A DNA stretch of 64,000 nucleotides from contig OX442316.1 of the NCBI GenBank assembly GCA_949358305.1, positions 14,942,001-15,006,000 of the forward strand, read 5' to 3'. Every line of letters begins with the position of its first letter. Position 1 is the first letter of the stretch. The stretch comes from Strigamia acuminata. Taxonomy: Eukaryota; Arthropoda; Chilopoda; Geophilomorpha; Linotaeniidae. Shown piece after piece: positions 1 through 12,429 of the stretch. The notes under the pieces were generated by a model. It saw only the letters and a program-made list of their open reading frames with translations, was not told where the DNA came from and searched no databases. The translations under genes and the position numbers were made by a program.

Positions 1-1300
1 TGCAGTAAATGAACTTGAAAAGTGCGATCTGCAAGTAAAAGTGCAGATTTTTGTTGCAGATTTTTTTTGTGGAATATCACAAGGAAATTCCTGCCGACAT
101 TTCAATACAAAATTCAAGGCAACACGAAGTAATTTTACAGCTGGGCTACTTCGAATTTCAAAATTTTGAATTTGAATTCCAACTCCATCCCGCCATTTAA
201 ACCAGTCCCTGAAAAACTCCTCGTGGAAACCGCAAACAACTTTTTGTTGTTGGCGCTGCAAACATTTATTTTAACATTCCCAGTAAAAGATATCCGCAAA
301 AAAAGCAGAAAAACAAGAAAACGAAAAAGCTCGCTTTTCTTCGTCGTTCAAACACAAGGAAGTGGTGTGGACAACGTGTGTGCAGCTGCAGGTCAAAGGC
401 CAAGGTCCAATTGAGGACACCATCTTGTCCATTGTCTAAAATGGAGGAAGTAAAAAGTGGAAATTTCCTTGTGAATGAAATTTAAACTTTTATTTGTTTC
501 CCCTTTTCCCCCCTTTTATTCTGTCTTAAATGCTTCTACCCTTCCTCAATTACCCGGCCTTTGAAGACCCCTCAATAAAACGAGGCAGCAAATTGATCGT
601 TTGATCTAACAAGCCCCTGCAAATTACCTAATGCTCCAAACCTGTTGAAGTAGGTCAAGTAGTGCAGTGTTGCAGCCTATTTTGAGGCTAGCCCGACTAC
701 TTCCTCATTGAGGCAACTGTTTTCATGTCATTGGACACATGCCATCTTTGGCAAAGGTTAGTGGAGGCTCAAGGAGATTTGTTTATAAGTGTTTGCTTTG
801 GTTTTGCCTCTTTTTGGGCTTGGGTTTTTAGGGATTAGCTGCTGATGGGATTGTGGGAATGCCCAGCAGGCAGGGAGAAATTTTGAAGGGCAGTGGTAAT
901 TAGGGTTTTTTTGTTTAAGGTGAAGCATGAAGTCATCCAGCAGGTTTTTTGGATTAATTTTTCTACAATTGCAAGAAGGAAATGTCTGTTGGCAGGGGAA
1001 AATATGCCTGTTGATATAGGTAAATGTGCAGGACCAAGGGGACTTTTGTAGTTGATAAATGTCAATAATAAAGGAATAAAATGGAAAATTTTGATTTTGG
1101 TTGAATTTTTGTTTGTTTCTCAATCACTCCAATTGTTTCAGCAGTTTATTTTGTTATGATTTTGTACCTTTGTTTAAAATTTCAACACTCAACACGCACG
1201 CATTGCTAAGAAATGAAGAAAAAATGGGGTGCATCTATCTTTTTGGCACGCACTGTATCTCGTCTCGGAAAACCGAGACTTGAAAACGGACGAGATGCTG
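1..1300. other. No gene seen
   Basis: AT-rich unique-looking sequence with only short chance ORFs, none with a recognisable motif or codon bias. An 8-bp hairpin (GTCTCGGAAAACCGAGAC) lies at 1,262-1,279. Confidence 0.6.
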
Positions 1301-1311
1301 GAAGTATGAAT

Positions 1312-1504
1312 ATGGACACGTATCCACTTGTTCAGTGCGTTTTGCCACTGATGGCGCCACATAATATATAGTTACACTGCATTCTGGGATGACGACAGGT
1401 AACAAACATGCTTAGTTGGCAAGCAATGCACGACACGTGATTGCCGTTATCCAATCAGCGCACAGAACAACGAATCAATAGGAAATAACACGGATACGTG
1501 TCCA
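1312..1504. repeat. Inverted-repeat element with GGATACGTGTCC ends
   Basis: A 13-bp inverted repeat, TGGACACGTATCC at the left and GGATACGTGTCCA at the right, bounds 193 bp. Its left third reappears inverted at 9,930-9,990, including TTTGCCACTGATGGCGCCA-like and ATAATATATA words. The sequence after its right end (CGTTATCCTTGGTTCATGGTA) also recurs at 9,991-10,013. This is a dispersed non-coding repeat family. Confidence 0.45.
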
Positions 1505-2794
1505 CGTTATCCTTGGTTCATGGTACAACCAACAGATAAAAGGCTTTTTTGGAGATGTTTATGTGGAAAGAAAAGTGCATCTTAGAATCGAAGAAATACG
1601 GTAGTGTCATTGCAGTGTCCGGTCCGGTTGGGAGAGTTTGTTCTTTTGTTTGGGCAAAGATTGATTGGATTGGTTGTCAACAATATTTGTGCATTGGAGT
1701 TAGAAAACTACAATTGACTGGAAGTGTTTTGAGTGGCTGAACAAGTAGAAAGCAATTTGATTTAGGAAAATAGTAGCGACTACAACGGCAGAAATTTGTT
1801 ATCCGTTGTTTTCAGCCGTAGTGTGAGCCAAACACAAAATGTTCTTAAGTTATAATCCCTAAATTATGACAATGCTGTTTTATGATGTCTTAAGAGTCTT
1901 AACTAACCTTCAAAGACATTAAAGAAATTATTCAAATGTTTTAAAGCAATAGGTGGTGCACTTGAGTGTCTGGTTTGCCACCAGGCTCAAAGTCATTATT
2001 TTGGGCAGTTGAGTTTTTGTTGTTTTTCTACAATACTTGTACCTGGTAGTCAAAACTAACAATTTCTCCTAATTTGTTATTTTGGTCTGCATTTTGCAGA
2101 TGTTGGGTCTACAAACAAGTGGAGGTTGTGATTTAACCTCCAGCATTTTCATTCCATGTATGTGTCATGAACCCTTGACTAAATAACTTGTAAATGATCA
2201 GATAAATGAAATATTAATTTTTGGTATTGAATTCATGAATGTTTCTGGAGACTTATTTCTCAGGTTTTATCTTTTTATGGAGCTTTGTAGGTTAGTATAA
2301 CTAGGTTAGCTGGTGAATAAATGAAGGAAAAAATTTGTCATTTTAGGCCTAATGTTATCGGGGTATTGTTGTAGTTGAACCTGGGGTGAATTTGGTTCTT
2401 CCTCTTTGTGTTTGTGGTTTTTTTTTGTCATATTAGAGGACATTACACTAAGAAACATCAATATTTAAGTGTTAAATTAAATTCTGGAAGGGGAAAAAAT
2501 TTGTCGGGTTTTTTTTTTAGGTTTGAAGATCATGTTTTCTTCCACGAAAACTTTCCTTTTCAATTTTTTCTTCTCTTGAATCACTTTTTAATAGCTTTAA
2601 TAAGAAGGGAAGTTTGCATGGGCAGTTGTGCAGATCCACTAACTGGACGGACTCAAGGGGTCAAGACATTGCTAAATATCATTTTTTTATGAGCTTGATA
2701 CAATTAACAATGCAATTAAGTTGCTGCAATTTTTTTCAATGATGCAATTGTTATCAAAAATGTCCCTATCAAAATAAGCTAGAAATTTTTTTTT

Positions 2795-3275
2795 TTAGTT
2801 GTTGAAAAAAAATATTTCTTATTGTTGGAAAAAAATATTTCTCATTGTTGGAAAAAAAATATTTTGTTGGAAATAAATTTTTTTTATTGTTGGAAATAAA
2901 TTTTTTTTATTGTTGGAAAAAATATTTATCATTGTCGGAAAAAAAATATTTTGTTGGAAAAAATATTTTTCATTGTTGGAAAAAAAAAATATTTTTTATT
3001 GTTGGAAAAAATATTTTTTATTGTTGGAATAAAAAAATATTTTTTATTGTTGGAAAAAATATTTATCATTGTTAAAAAAAAAATATTTTGTTGGAAAAAA
3101 TATTTTTCATTGTTGGTAAAAAAAATATTTTTTATTGTTGGAAAAAATATTTATCATTGTTGGAAAAAAAATATTTTGTTGGAAAAAATATTTTTCATTG
3201 TTGGGAAAAAAATATTTTGTTGGAAAAAAAATATTTTGTTTGAAAAAATATTTGTCATTGTTGGAAAAACTTCAT
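2795..3275. repeat. Tandem array of GTTGGAAAAAATATTTTT-type units
   Basis: About 20-25 degenerate units combine GTTGG, a poly-A tract and ATTTTT/ATTTATCA. The peptide frames across it are products of the repeat and not genes. Confidence 0.9.
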
Positions 3276-4605
3276 TCTCGAAAACATTTCGGTTAGCGCA
3301 TTATCTGAAACCTTATCCATTCAATTTACAAAAAATAATCTCCATGGAAGAAACCCATCTTGAAATTAAAATATTAAAGTTTTCCGACGTACGCAATTAA
3401 CCTTTGATCAAACATCGAATATTTCCCGAGTCTCAAATTTCACGAGCTCTTTTCGGTCGTTGCCGCCACACAAAATTGCCTTCTCCTATTCCAACTGTCT
3501 TCTCGTCTTACAACCTTGCATCTGTTTGCCCCTGATGACGTAACATTGCAATAACCCGTGTCTGCTCGCACATCGGCGGCATCCCGCCACTCGTGTCTAT
3601 TGTATGGAAAACAAAGAGGCGGTGTCAAAGGCTTTGAGGGTGGCCAAGCCAACCTTTTATCCAAATGAGGAAGTGATGATCGCTGTGTTTGAAATCATTA
3701 TTTGCAAAATATTGTTCAGTCTGACTGCAAACTCGAGGAGTTGCGGTGGAAATGAAGTGAGTTTACAGTATCACCTGTTTACTCGAGCCTAATTACATTT
3801 GAGACTTGGGGAATATGGTTGTAGCTTGTACCTGTTGTCAATTTGAATTTGAATTTCTTAGAAAGGCAAATAAAAAAAATATTTTTTTAACCAATCAGAA
3901 TTTATTTGTGTTTTGGTAGTCTTTCCGAATCGGATTAGGATTGTTGACAGTCTGGGTGGAATCTCTTGGAATCGCAGGATCGAGAATTTATTTGATTTCT
4001 AACTGTTTAGGGAATTTTTGGAGGGAAAATTTGTATGGAATTCATGCAGGACGGAAATAACAATCATCAATTCTTAATATACGGCTGGAAAAAGCAGTTT
4101 GGACCAAAGAACTGAATCCAAGACTGGGTAGACGAACTGGAGAAATACCCACTGAGCCATTGTTCCATTGGGAGTTGTCTGGTAGATTGATCGGACTCGG
4201 GCACTCAATTAAAGCTATTAGTTAAGCCTATTAATTCTCTTGTCTAAAATCATTAGTGAATTAGGTGCATTTCGTAATATGGATTCTTCGGTAAAGGATA
4301 GAAACGACAAAGTCTTGGTTAGTAGAATTATATTTTTGCCTGCATTTCAGACAAAATGAATGCTTTTTTAATTGCAAAAAGACCAAAACTGATTTTAAAA
4401 TTATTTAAGTCAGAAAAGTCGGACAAAGCTTCATTGACATTGCCAGCCATTTGCAAAACAAGCAACAATGACTCACACAGTTTAAGAGTACGGAAACTTT
4501 CTGATGACAATTTCATGAGTACCACAAATTTATCAGACTCTGAATAATAAGAGGATAAAACATTCCGCTTGAAATGGTGCTGTTGAAAAATTAAGACTGT
4601 AAAAA

Positions 4606-4887
4606 TACCGTACCGCCCCGTTTAAATGCCCGGGTTCAATAAAGCGCCGGCCCCGTTTTAGCGCCGGGCAGTCAGCGGCAGTTCACTGAATTGGCGCCGG
4701 CCCCGAATAAGCGCCGGGTCCCCAAAATTCACCGATTTTTTGTAAAAAATCGGTCATTTTTGCCGAAAAATCGGCGAATTTTCGGTTATGCGCCGGGTTC
4801 AATTTAGCGCCGGGTTTCAAATTGGCGCCGGGGAAGCGACTGAAAAAAAAATTAAACGCCCGGGCGTTTAAACGGGGCGGTACGGTA
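4606..4887. mobile_element. MITE with 21-bp perfect terminal inverted repeats, GC-rich
   Basis: The left end TACCGTACCGCCCCGTTTAA(A) is the exact reverse complement of the right end (T)TTAAACGGGGCGGTACGGTA. The 282-bp interior repeats GCGCCGG words and has no ORF of note. Its GC content stands out sharply from the surroundings. A TA target duplication is possible because the ends begin with TA. It is non-autonomous and its superfamily is undetermined. Confidence 0.65.
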
Positions 4888-7355
4888 TTTAAACTTTGAA
4901 AGCGTACGAGTACTAGGCTTTGGCCTGAATAAAAAACTTGTGTACCGGTGTTTTTATTTCTGTAGTTCTTAACATCAAAATATAGAAACAAACACCTAAA
5001 ACACACTAAACATGGGTTTTTGTATGTGGCTATGCTGGCTATAGTTTATGAAGCTTGTTAAAATAATAGCGAGTTGCCGCCAAGTGCTGAGTTTCTCTTA
5101 CGTCGTTGCAACCGGAGTGTGGTATTGATTTTTGCTTCCCACCGGGTTCCAAATTGTTTATTTGTCAGTTTGTATTTTTCAAATATGTCACTGGCCTTAA
5201 CAGGCTCAGGCTTAGGATTAGTATACACATGGGCTTGTTATGAACCACGTTGTTATGGAGCTGGCAGCAGGTGGATAGCTTTGCAAATCCTGTTTGTGTT
5301 TGATTGCTTGCTGCTTGCTAAGCCTCTAAGTTAGGCTGCAGGATGATGTGTGTTGTGGACTATTAACTATTAATTTTGTGTTCTGGAAGTTGTTGTATTG
5401 GCAATAGAGAAGCAAAGGTGAGGAATCTCTAATCTCAACTGGGAATCAGCAACAGCTGCTGGGGAAACTGAGATGTTTTGGCCATCTGGTGGTAAGGTTT
5501 TCCAGCATCATTACAGTGTGTTGGACACTTTATGTACTCACAACTCATATGCAAAACAGATGCACATATTCTGGAGAAGTGGAATAAATGGGGTTGCTGT
5601 TGGATGGTGCATAAATAATGTCAACTGCAATGCAATAAAGTAGGACTGTTGCATCATGTGGATTTAATGGTTAATGTGAGTGGTTTGTGGCCAATAAATT
5701 GCAGTGAGCATTTAGCTAATTAAGCCTGATTATTTGCATGTTGAGGAAAGTGAATAAAAATTAAAATATTAATGAAATTTATGAAGTGGTGGTCATGGGA
5801 AAGATGTCAGTGGCTTTGCCTGTTAGCATCAGTTTGAGACAAACTCTCTATCATGAATATCAAATAAGGACAAAGAATGATAAGTTTGGAACAAGCGAGG
5901 ATTCTTTTTATATTCACAATGAATATTGAACAGGTGTCAAATGACCTCTGCTGTCCTCAAGTTTAAACAAATTCTCTTGGAATTTATTTCTAGATGACTT
6001 GTTGACTTTATGTCGGTTGAAGTTTAAGCTTAGTACTCGTAAGATCGTCTGCTAACAGAAGTGTATGCCCACAGTCTTTTCTCTGTGTTTAGACTTGACA
6101 GAAAAGCTTATCGGAATCATCTGGTAGCAGAAGATGTGCCAGTCTGTCACACCAGGCTTTTTGTGGTACTCAAGGTTCTAAGCAACAGAAAAGAAATGGT
6201 GAATGGCCATGAAAAAGAAACAAGATGGATGCCAATAAAAAAATTTAAGGCTACTTTTGGAGTTAGGGTGAATAAGATTGCTAGTTTGTTTTTAATTTTT
6301 AATTTTATTTATAAACAAATAATCTATTTTTATAAATATAATATACAGTTGTTTGCATTTGTTGGCAGAATTGATTGCTTCCATATTTGAGATCGGTTAA
6401 AATAAATTACGACCGGTCACAAATTGTCAAGACCGTCTGTGCCACAGAAGTTTCTGTGCCTGGAAACGAAGATCAGCTTTCCGTTGCATCGACATGCCAG
6501 AAAGTTAATTTTTATGTCACAGAACACATCTCACAGACATTCCAAGACTGGAAGGAAATTTAGAAAAGTTCAATTGAGATTTTTTGTGTGGGAGCAAATT
6601 GGTCCATTGAATTTAAGTCATAAAAGTTGAAAAATTCTGTTTTCTGTATTTATTGTTTGGTGCACAGAAGCTGCGGTAATAAAAAGGTCCATCTTTTGTG
6701 GAGACAGTGGTTGCAAGCTTGAAGGTTAATTGATAGCAAACATCATCAGATTTCCATTTATTACTTTTTGTGTGTCAGTGGGAAGCCATCAAAAGGAGCT
6801 TGTTACCATATGTCAGGGTTATGGTGAATTGTGTACATTGCATTTTGTTATGTTCCTTGAATTGCATTCATACAAGTTTGAAAGTCTGATATTGTTTGAT
6901 GTGTATCTTTTGAAGGAATCAGGAGAAAATCATCTTGAAGATGTGATTTAACATTCTGGAAACTCTGTTAAGGTTTCATTTATTCGAGTGATATTTGAAA
7001 GCTATTTTTTCTTATTTTCTTGGATTTTTCCGTTTCACGGATTTCTTTCTATTGAGAGCAATCAAGCCGCTTGTACACGAAAGGGGTTTCGTTAATGGAG
7101 GCGATATTAGCAATTTTGGATTTGTCACATGACATGTGTTCCACCAACCGTGTGCGTAATTGCGACAACACAAAAGAGGAAAAAGGTAAAATCACAGAAT
7201 AAAGAGATTTTGGCAAGCGATTTTGGAACTTGTCCAACAATAAACAAAATGGAGGCGTCTAGGATCGACCTGAGTGGTCATTTCAAATAATTCGTAATGT
7301 ACCGAAGTACGGTATTTGTGAATTTGTACTAATATCTGTAGCTGATTAAACCAAT
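4888..7355. other. No gene seen
   Basis: AT-rich sequence with several ORFs of 60-110 codons, none recognisable. A CTCF-like 12-mer lies at 5,481. Probably intergenic or intronic. Confidence 0.6.
5481..5492 (-). promoter_or_regulatory. CTCF-like motif
   Basis: Reading the minus strand gives CCACCAGATGGC, which fits the CTCF core CCASYAGRKGGC at all 12 positions. The same 12-mer recurs at 37,599-37,610. CTCF is conserved in arthropods. Occupancy is unknown. Confidence 0.35.
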
Positions 7356-7359
7356 TAAT

Positions 7360-7750
7360 CCTTCTGAATCCTTTTGAATCCTCCTGAATCCTTCTGAATT
7401 CTTCTGAATCCTTCTGAATCCTTCTGAATCCTTCTGAATCCTTCTGAATCCTTCTGAATCCTTCTGAATTCTTCTGAATCCTTCTGAATTCTACTGAATT
7501 TTTCTGAATCCTTCTGAATTCTTCTGAATCCTTTTGAATCTTTCTGAATCCTTCTGAATTTTTCTGAATTCGTCTGAATTTTTCTGAATTCGTCTGAATT
7601 TTTCTGAATTCGTCTGAATTTTTCTGAATTCGTCTGAATTTTTCTGAATTCGTCTGAATTTTTCTGAATTCGTCTGAATCCTTTTAAATCCTTCTGAATT
7701 TTTCTGAATTCTTCTGAATCTTTGAATCTTTCTGAATCTCTGAATCTCTG
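7360..7750. repeat. Decamer/20-bp minisatellite (CTTCTGAATC)
   Basis: About 39 decamers of the type CTTCTGAATC are arranged partly as a 20-bp higher-order unit GAATTCGTCTGAATTTTTCT. A short inverted copy (GATTCAGAGATT) closes the right end. The minus-strand open frame across it is a repeat artefact. Confidence 0.95.
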
Positions 7751-7864
7751 ATTCAAAAGGATTCAGAGATTTAGAAAGATTTTTATACTAATTAACATTG
7801 AGCTCATAAATAAAAATCCGTAGATTTTTCCAGATGATTACAAATTTTGCGATAAATAAATCAG

Positions 7865-7866
<2 letters not shown>

Positions 7867-7901
<35 letters not shown>

Positions 7902-7912
7902 GTTGTTATTAT
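7867..7912. repeat. (ATT)n microsatellite
   Basis: About 15 TTA/ATT triplets with one TTG interruption. Confidence 0.95.
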
Positions 7913-8534
7913 TATAGCTACTTTAAATCAAAAAGAAATGATTTAGGAAACTCCGCTTTAAATTTCTATGGAAGTTGAATAAAACAATGCATGGTAAATT
8001 TAAAAATTGTCAAGTTTCCAAAGATTTATCTTCATTTCCTTCCCTGGGCGGGTTAGACGTTATGGGTTGAACCAGGAAATGTCACACATTCGACTGTATA
8101 CCCATGGTCTGAACTGAACCCTCCTAGTTGTGTCCTCCTGTTTTTCTTAACAGAAGTGTAAGGCTCGGCCTCTTCTCTTCAGTCCTCTTGGCCTTGGCCA
8201 GCTGTCAGTAGGATGATTTATCATTATATTTTGATGATGCTCACAGGGTCATCACTGGCTTTTTGTGGTTTTTGTTTGCTGCTGGACTTAAAAATTAAAA
8301 TATCTACTTGGTTGCATTGATTTTAAGGCTTATTTTTCTTCTTTTGTTTTTTGCAGGTCAGATGAGGAATGATTTTTATAGCAGTTAGGTGCTAATGGAT
8401 TTTCAGCAATGTGTAAGTAATCTTTTATTTTAATTAAAAGTTTGTGGAGGTTTGGGGAAGACCTGCAGGCTTTGTTTGACAAGACGGTTTGATTAAGTGG
8501 CTTTTATGGAAATCCGCAAAGCCGAAGAGGTGAA

Positions 8535-8670
8535 CTTAAGAACGGTTCACCATGCCGATTACCTGTTCCCATTTGAACACACAAGTTAAGCAGCATTGAT
8601 TCTGGTCAGTCCTTGGATTGGTGATGGGTGATTTCAGGTGCTCTGTTTCTATGTCAAGAACACTTGTGGC
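8535..8670 (+). repeat. 5S-rRNA-derived SINE, copy 1 (degenerate)
   Basis: The segment ACACAAGTTAAGCAGCATTG and the following CTTGGATTGG and GATGGGTGATT match the 5S rRNA internal promoter region (AAGTTAAGCA...TTGGATGGGTGACC), with a short duplication in the C box. It aligns along its length with the minus-strand copy at 36,395-36,566. The match includes a tail beyond the 5S part (CTGTTTCTATGTCAAGAA) and a T-rich end, so it is a SINE with a 5S head (SINE3-like) rather than a stray 5S gene. Confidence 0.6.
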
Positions 8671-9929
8671 GCAGCTGCAACTAGTTTTTTCTTTTTTATT
8701 TTGACGAAGTGTTCAGTTGTCGATGCAAATTCAAGGTTGGGTGCTTGAAAATTAGTCCCACAGAATGCTTTTTGGCATTGTATCTTTGGGTCATGGCCAT
8801 GCTGAGTCAAAGAAATTCAAATTTAATGTACAAATACTAATGCAATCACTTCTTTACTTATGGAAATGACTTATCATACCTCTTCTGCACCTGCTATTGG
8901 CTGTGTTACATGTTGTAGGCAGCCATATTTTTAGTTCAGTTTATTTTTTTAGTGTGTTCAATCAAGAATTCACTTCTTTAAGTCATTTCTTTTCGTGATT
9001 TAAGGAGAAGACAATTTATTTTTTGAAGGTTGAATGCACTTATTGAGTTTGTCAGATACCAAGTGAGTTTTGGAGCGTTTTGCAGTGGTATAAAACAATA
9101 GGTGGAGTCAATCTACAAAAGATAGGAGATAAATTTAAACTAAGCATATGTATTTTACTGTATACGGTATCTTCTAATTTTAATTCTGGGTCTACAATAA
9201 ATCTGAATGTGAGAATTATGTCCTGACAATAAGGAAGCGGTATCCTTTTTCAACGGTTAGGACTGCACACTTTGGCCATAATTGTGACTGGAAAAAAGAC
9301 AAACAGCCCTGCTCTTGGGAATCTGTGATGGCAGTTGAAGGGCAAATCCCCTGACGGGCCATTGGTTAGGTGTAATACCAGTACCAAATCATGCTATCTC
9401 AGATTTCGCTAGAATCGTTGGCGGGGGATTTTTAACTTGGGAAAAAACCGGATGTTTTTTTTACTAGCGCATAAAACATTTTCCTGCAGATAGTGAAGTT
9501 GTGATTGTATAATATTTGAGTTAGAGTTAGCATAACATGAACTTGTCATACTGACTGATATTAATTTGTTTTCCATGTGGTACTGGGTGATGTATGAGTG
9601 GTTTTAGGTGCTTATTTGAATAAAGATGTTGTTGTTTAATGTCTTGATTGATTGATATTTGATTGAAGGGTAGAATAAAAATATGATGAAGAAAATGGAA
9701 ACAGTAGCTGTGGTACCGGGTGAGGTGGATGTCGCGTTGGTGAAGACCTTACGTAGTTTGACCATGAACCAACGATAACATGGACACACAGACGCCACGT
9801 GGTCAGGGGAGGGCCACGAGGCGCTGGACGCAACACACACGATGATTAAATCCACGAAATACACAAAAGACACAAGTTTAGGTTTTGGTTATTGCTTTAT
9901 TGATGTCTAGGGGTATGATGGTGTCTCAA

Positions 9930-10013
9930 GGTGTATATATTATATGGCGCCATTGGTGGCAAAATGCAATGAACTTGTGGATACATGTCCGTGTTATTCT
10001 TGGTTCATGGTAG
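9930..10013. repeat. Second member of the GGATACGTGTCC repeat family (partial)
   Basis: GTATATATTATATGGCGCCA, TGGTGGCAAAATGCAATGAA and CTTGTGGATACATGTCC are the reverse complement of the left part of the element at 1,312, with scattered substitutions. They are followed by GTGTTATTCTTGGTTCATGG, matching that element's right flank. It is a rearranged or truncated relative. Confidence 0.45.
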
Positions 10014-11106
10014 GACCATCCTCCGTTATTTATCGAATAGTAAGCGATATAAGGAAAGGATGATTCTAAATTGTTTGTACATGTATACATCGTCGATGCG
10101 ATGGATGCGATCCACCGCAACGAATAAACTATTGCAAGTTTTCAATGCATCTGACCTAAAATATATATTTTTTTAAATATTTGGTTGATTATTTTTCTTG
10201 CCCTGTGTATGGATTTAGAGGTTTTTTTTTTTTCTTTTTTGTTCTCGTATTTGCTCATTAATTTTAATTACATTAACGATAATGCACGATTAATTTCTTG
10301 TCATTAATTATTTTACTCGCGATTATTAAAGTTCATTAACACAGCGATGATTTACTTTACACATGGTTTACGAGGAAATGAGGCAGAGATATCGTCAGGC
10401 TGTTATAATTAAAAAATATTTGATTTTTCTCAATATATTAATAACATTGTGAGTTTATTATCGGTAAATTGCGGCGGTTTAATGAAAAATGCAGTAAAGA
10501 ACTGGGAAAATGTCGTGTAGAAATTACTGGAAATTATAGTTTGTGGTAAAAAGGTGGAGAAGGGTGGTGAAGAGGTGGAAGAAGAAGAAGCAGAAGAAGA
10601 AAAAAAACGACATTTTTTCCAAGTTGTTCTTTTATCGCCAGTTCGAGAGCAACGCCCGTCCAGGTCAGCTTGTAGCCGCCAGGTAAACTACTGCCCATCA
10701 CTTGGCTCTTGCAACACGAGTTTGAGTTTTTGGGGAGAGTGGGGGGGAGGGAGGATGGGTAATTGCGTAATAAAGACGTGAGGAATGTTCCTGGAGTGTA
10801 GTTTTGTTTTTTTTTGTTTGAGGGATTGGTGATAATGGAATAGGTAAAATTGTGTAATTTTTTCATTGTTTTTTGGCAATGGCCGCTAGATTTTAAATTT
10901 TTTCTTTCACTTTTTAACGAATTTTGAAGATACGGTGGGAAATATTTCATATTTTTGTAATTACGTGCGTAGTTGGACAGGCTATTATTTAATCTGCACG
11001 ACTCCCATGTTGTGGAAGTATATTTTTTTTTGCTCGGGTTTTTATTAATTTAAATATTTTTAATTTAAGATCGAAAAAAACCGATTGCGGAAACTTGATT
11101 ATAGAA

Positions 11107-11285
11107 CAGAGATCTGCATTGGGTACCCGTAAACCGTACCCGTACGGTTTTTACGGCAATGCATATCTCTGGCACACGTGATCGCGTTCAGGAACGGGTA
11201 CGGGTAGGGTAGGGTAGAGAATTTTTTTTGGAGACGGGTAACGGACGGGTAACGGGTACGGTTTTTACGCCAATGCACATCTCTG
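11107..11285. mobile_element. Short inverted-repeat element (179 bp)
   Basis: The left end CAGAGATCTGCATTGGGTAC and the right end (reverse complement CAGAGATGTGCATTGGCGTA) form imperfect inverted repeats that continue into CGTAAA...ACCGTACCCGT. The interior holds repeated ACGGGTA words and a further internal copy of the end (TTTTTACGGCAATGCATATC). It looks like a MITE with subterminal repeats. Confidence 0.45.
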
Positions 11286-12429
11286 TTGTAGAATCGTTTT
11301 TAACTTTGAAGGAGTTAAATTAATGCGTTTAATTTCAATATGGCTGACAGAAAAACGTGTTGGAATCAGGTGAAAATCCAAAGAATCCACCCAAACACGT
11401 GGATTACAGAATCAGGTTTTCAATAATCCGATTATCAAAAATATGACTAGTTTTGCGTCATTTCCGCCAGGGAAAATCGAGAGAATCGGTTTTTCAAGTT
11501 AAATCAAGACATGCTGTTTAATTCTGTTGCCTTCTCGCACATTCATAGTTAGGCTTGTTTTTGTCTTCCGTTTGAGCCGTTTATAGAAACACTAGAAACC
11601 TCTTTGAGCAAAAGCCGAAGTGGGAAGTGGAAAATAGCATAAAAAGTTTTTATGATACCGATTTGGCAATTTAGTAGCTTATTTTCTAGGTTTATAGAAA
11701 CATGCTGTGAGCTTTTGACACCGAGGTCGCAGTCGGGATCGTGGTGTAGGTGTTTTTGGCACCCCGTGGGGAATTGCATTGTGTTGGGTTTCGGCTTTGT
11801 CCTTAGCCGGATTGTCACTGATACATTCGGGGGAGTTGCAAGTCCGTTTTTGATGAAGCGCTTGATTATAAAGCTCTTGATGCAGGTTCCCTTTGCTCCG
11901 AGTGTGAATTTTGGCAATTACAGAGCGCTCGGAGGAGTTGTAGTTCAGTAAACACTTGTTTATGGCGCGCGTGAGACTTTAGAATCGTGATCCTGGGAAT
12001 TTGTGAAGTATGAGTTTGTGTTTAACCAAAAAAAAAAAAAAAAATTCTAGTATACGTATATATAAAAAAATAAATCGATGAAACTAGAGTAAATGTCTTC
12101 ATTAATTGAAAAAGATGTGTTGAAATTGAAGAAAAATTGCTGCTGATTGACCAATTATATCAATTTTTTAGCACAAACAGCAATCAAAGGTTGTTGTTTG
12201 AGGATGTTGGCAAAGTATGAATGGATTCAGGTTTTGAGGTAATTGTCTCGTGTCATTTGAACCAGAAGATGAAATAGGAAATATGGCTTTTCTTTGTTGC
12301 CTAGTGACATAGAAAGATACCAAGAAATCATAGTAGTTCTGGGAGTTCTGATATTGCAGCTTATTCAATATGAATGCAAAAATAAAGAAAGGTATGTCGA
12401 CACAATCACCAAGTTGTATAGTCACTCAA

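Noticed and set aside
2845-3400. Phe/Lys-rich frames, and similar frames at 7,355-7,756, 45,705-45,981, 50,601-51,002 and 58,602-59,037
   Set aside because: These are translations of tandem repeats whose unit length keeps frames open. They are not genes.
4356-4547. 63-codon frame starting 6 bp after an acceptor-like TGCATTTCAG
   Set aside because: The peptide is Ser/Lys-rich and unrecognised. There is no upstream partner or promoter. It could be a terminal exon or transposon fragment, but this is too weak to call.
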